Below, one piece after another: positions 63,306 through 64,000 of a stretch of 64,000 nt of DNA. A model generated the notes under the pieces. The model was not told where the DNA came from and searched no databases. It saw nothing but the letters and a program-made list of their open reading frames with translations. Each line of letters opens with the position of its first letter. The first letter of the stretch is position 1. The stretch is from Corynebacterium uropygiale (GTDB taxonomy: Bacteria > Actinomycetota > Actinomycetes > Mycobacteriales > Mycobacteriaceae): NCBI RefSeq assembly GCF_021568315.1, contig NZ_JAKGSI010000004.1, positions 124,001 through 188,000 of the forward strand, written 5' to 3'. The position numbers and the translations under genes are program-made.

Positions 63306-63368
63306 ATGGCACACTTCAGCATTGCTCTTCGTCGAGTAGCCGAGGCTACGTACCCCGGCGCGGGATAG
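63306..63368 (+). CDS. Possible leaderless leader peptide (20 codons)
   Basis: ATG at 63306 opens a frame of 20 codons (MAHFSIALRR... ending YPGAG) stopped by TAG at 63366-63368. After it, two mutually exclusive stems can form: GCGCGGG (63358-63364) with CCCGCGC, or GACT...CCCC with GGGG...AGTC (about 63371-63400). This is the layout of an attenuator. The peptide has single Ile, Leu and Val codons but no run of one amino acid, so the sensed signal is unclear. Confidence 0.4.
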   Translation: MAHFSIALRRVAEATYPGAG

Positions 63369-63463
63369 GGACTGACCCCCGCGCACGGGGTAGTAGTCGT
63401 TAATCCCCCAGAACTCGACGGAGTCGGTCCACCCCCATCCCCCTCCCCGGAAAGGACCGAGCA

Positions 63464-63970
63464 ATGCTCAGCACAACCACCACCAGCACCGATCCCCTCC
63501 AGCGCCGCTTCGGCACCAGCCACCGCCTCCCCCGCGCACTGCGGCTCGAGGCCGAAGGCATGGAATGGGAGCTCTTCAGCACCATCTACTGCCCCACCCC
63601 CGACATCCGCATCAGCCAGCTCCAGGGGCACGGGCCGCGGACCGAAAGGCTCGGGGCGGAAAGACTCGGCGCGGAGGAGTTCGGGGCGGAGCTCCTCATC
63701 ACTTCCAAAACCCAGCCGCCGCAGCATCGCCACCACACCGTCCGCGCGCACGGGGCGGTCTCCGCGTGCAGCCAGATCCTCGCGGCGCACGGGCGCTACG
63801 TCGAAGTCCGCAGCTTCCACCAGATGGACATCTTCGAGGCCACCTGCACGATTGTCCAGGTCAGCCACCAATATCTCCCCCGCAGCGCGTGGGCGTGCGG
63901 CTTCGGATCCACCCCGGAGAACTCCATCGCGGCGGCCATGAGCAGCGCGGCGCAGCGGATCCACGGCTGA
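63464..63970 (+). CDS. LeuA-regulatory-domain-like protein
   Basis: The 168-residue protein starts at an ATG with GGAAAGGA upstream. Its C-terminal half (GAVSACSQILAAHGRYVEVRSFHQMDIFEATCTIVQV... 'WACGFGSTPENSIAAAMSSAAQRI') resembles the allosteric leucine-binding domain of 2-isopropylmalate synthase. No catalytic TIM barrel is present. It may be a free-standing regulatory subunit or amino-acid sensor. The middle contains three tandem 15-bp repeats (63644-63688) encoding ERLGA, ERLGA, EEFGA. A possible attenuator lies upstream. The last 30 bases of the window hold nothing recognisable. Confidence 0.65.
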   Translation: MLSTTTTSTDPLQRRFGTSHRLPRALRLEAEGMEWELFSTIYCPTPDIRISQLQGHGPRTERLGAERLGAEEFGAELLITSKTQPPQHRHHTVRAHGAVSACSQILAAHGRYVEVRSFHQMDIFEATCTIVQVSHQYLPRSAWACGFGSTPENSIAAAMSSAAQRIHG

Positions 63971-64000
63971 GGGGCCCCTCACCCCGACATGTAGACTGGT

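Overview
The window reads as a chromosome segment of a GC-rich Corynebacterium, or a very close relative. The strongest evidence is the block groEL2 - two tiny porin-like genes - ppk2, the known porH/porA locus of corynebacteria. The order dacB-tilS-hpt-ftsH-folE-folP-folB-folK-DUF3180, a bioW-bioF pair behind a BioQ-type operator, and many genes whose -10 box lies 6-8 nt before the start codon (leaderless mRNAs) agree with this. Core genes are very GC-rich. Three stretches are visibly poorer in GC and look acquired: about 3.9-8.2 kb, 11.5-13.6 kb and 34.6-35.6 kb.

Layout. 1-3.86 kb: the end of a membrane-bound [NiFe]-hydrogenase operon (small subunit fragment, large subunit, cytochrome b with an unusual N-terminal extension, maturation protease). 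3.9-8.1 kb: an opposite-strand operon encoding an MspA-family porin, a large exported protein ending in a TNT-type NAD+ glycohydrolase toxin domain, and its probable immunity protein. 8.3-11.5 kb: hydrogenase maturation genes (hypA, a large-subunit-like scaffold protein, two hypC/hupF genes, hypD). 11.6-13.6 kb: a collection of immunity-like genes and broken copies, including a full-length paralog of the TNT immunity candidate. 13.6-17.2 kb: lysS, bioF, bioW. 17.3-20.8 kb: cstA, a small protein ending in Cys-Cys, an ArsA/Get3-type ATPase, and a small membrane protein. 20.8-30.6 kb: an eleven-gene housekeeping operon (folate synthesis, FtsH, Hpt, TilS, PBP4). 30.6-34.5 kb: ppa, two unknown genes, an acetyltransferase and a rhodanese.

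34.5-52.0 kb is a defence island. It starts with an Abi_2/AbiF-type HEPN protein preceded by a promoter and a compact structured RNA. It then holds a four-gene minus-strand operon: SNF2 helicase, N6-adenine DNA methyltransferase, a 2088-residue DEAD helicase carrying a DUF1998-like region and a Vsr/DUF559-like nuclease, and a UvrD-like helicase with a RelE/ParE-like N terminus. The order matches class 1 DISARM (drmD-drmMI-drmA-drmB), but with drmA and drmB apparently fused in a DruE-like protein and with drmC replaced. I consider this the best candidate for an undescribed system.

52-64 kb: a 1-kb non-coding stretch, a small membrane protein, a Pls/PosA-type NRPS, PPK2, PorA- and PorH-like peptides, GroEL2 under an imperfect CIRCE element, an M20 dipeptidase, and a LeuA-regulatory-domain-like gene behind a possible leader-peptide attenuator. 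I saw no rRNA, tRNA, CRISPR array or insertion sequence.
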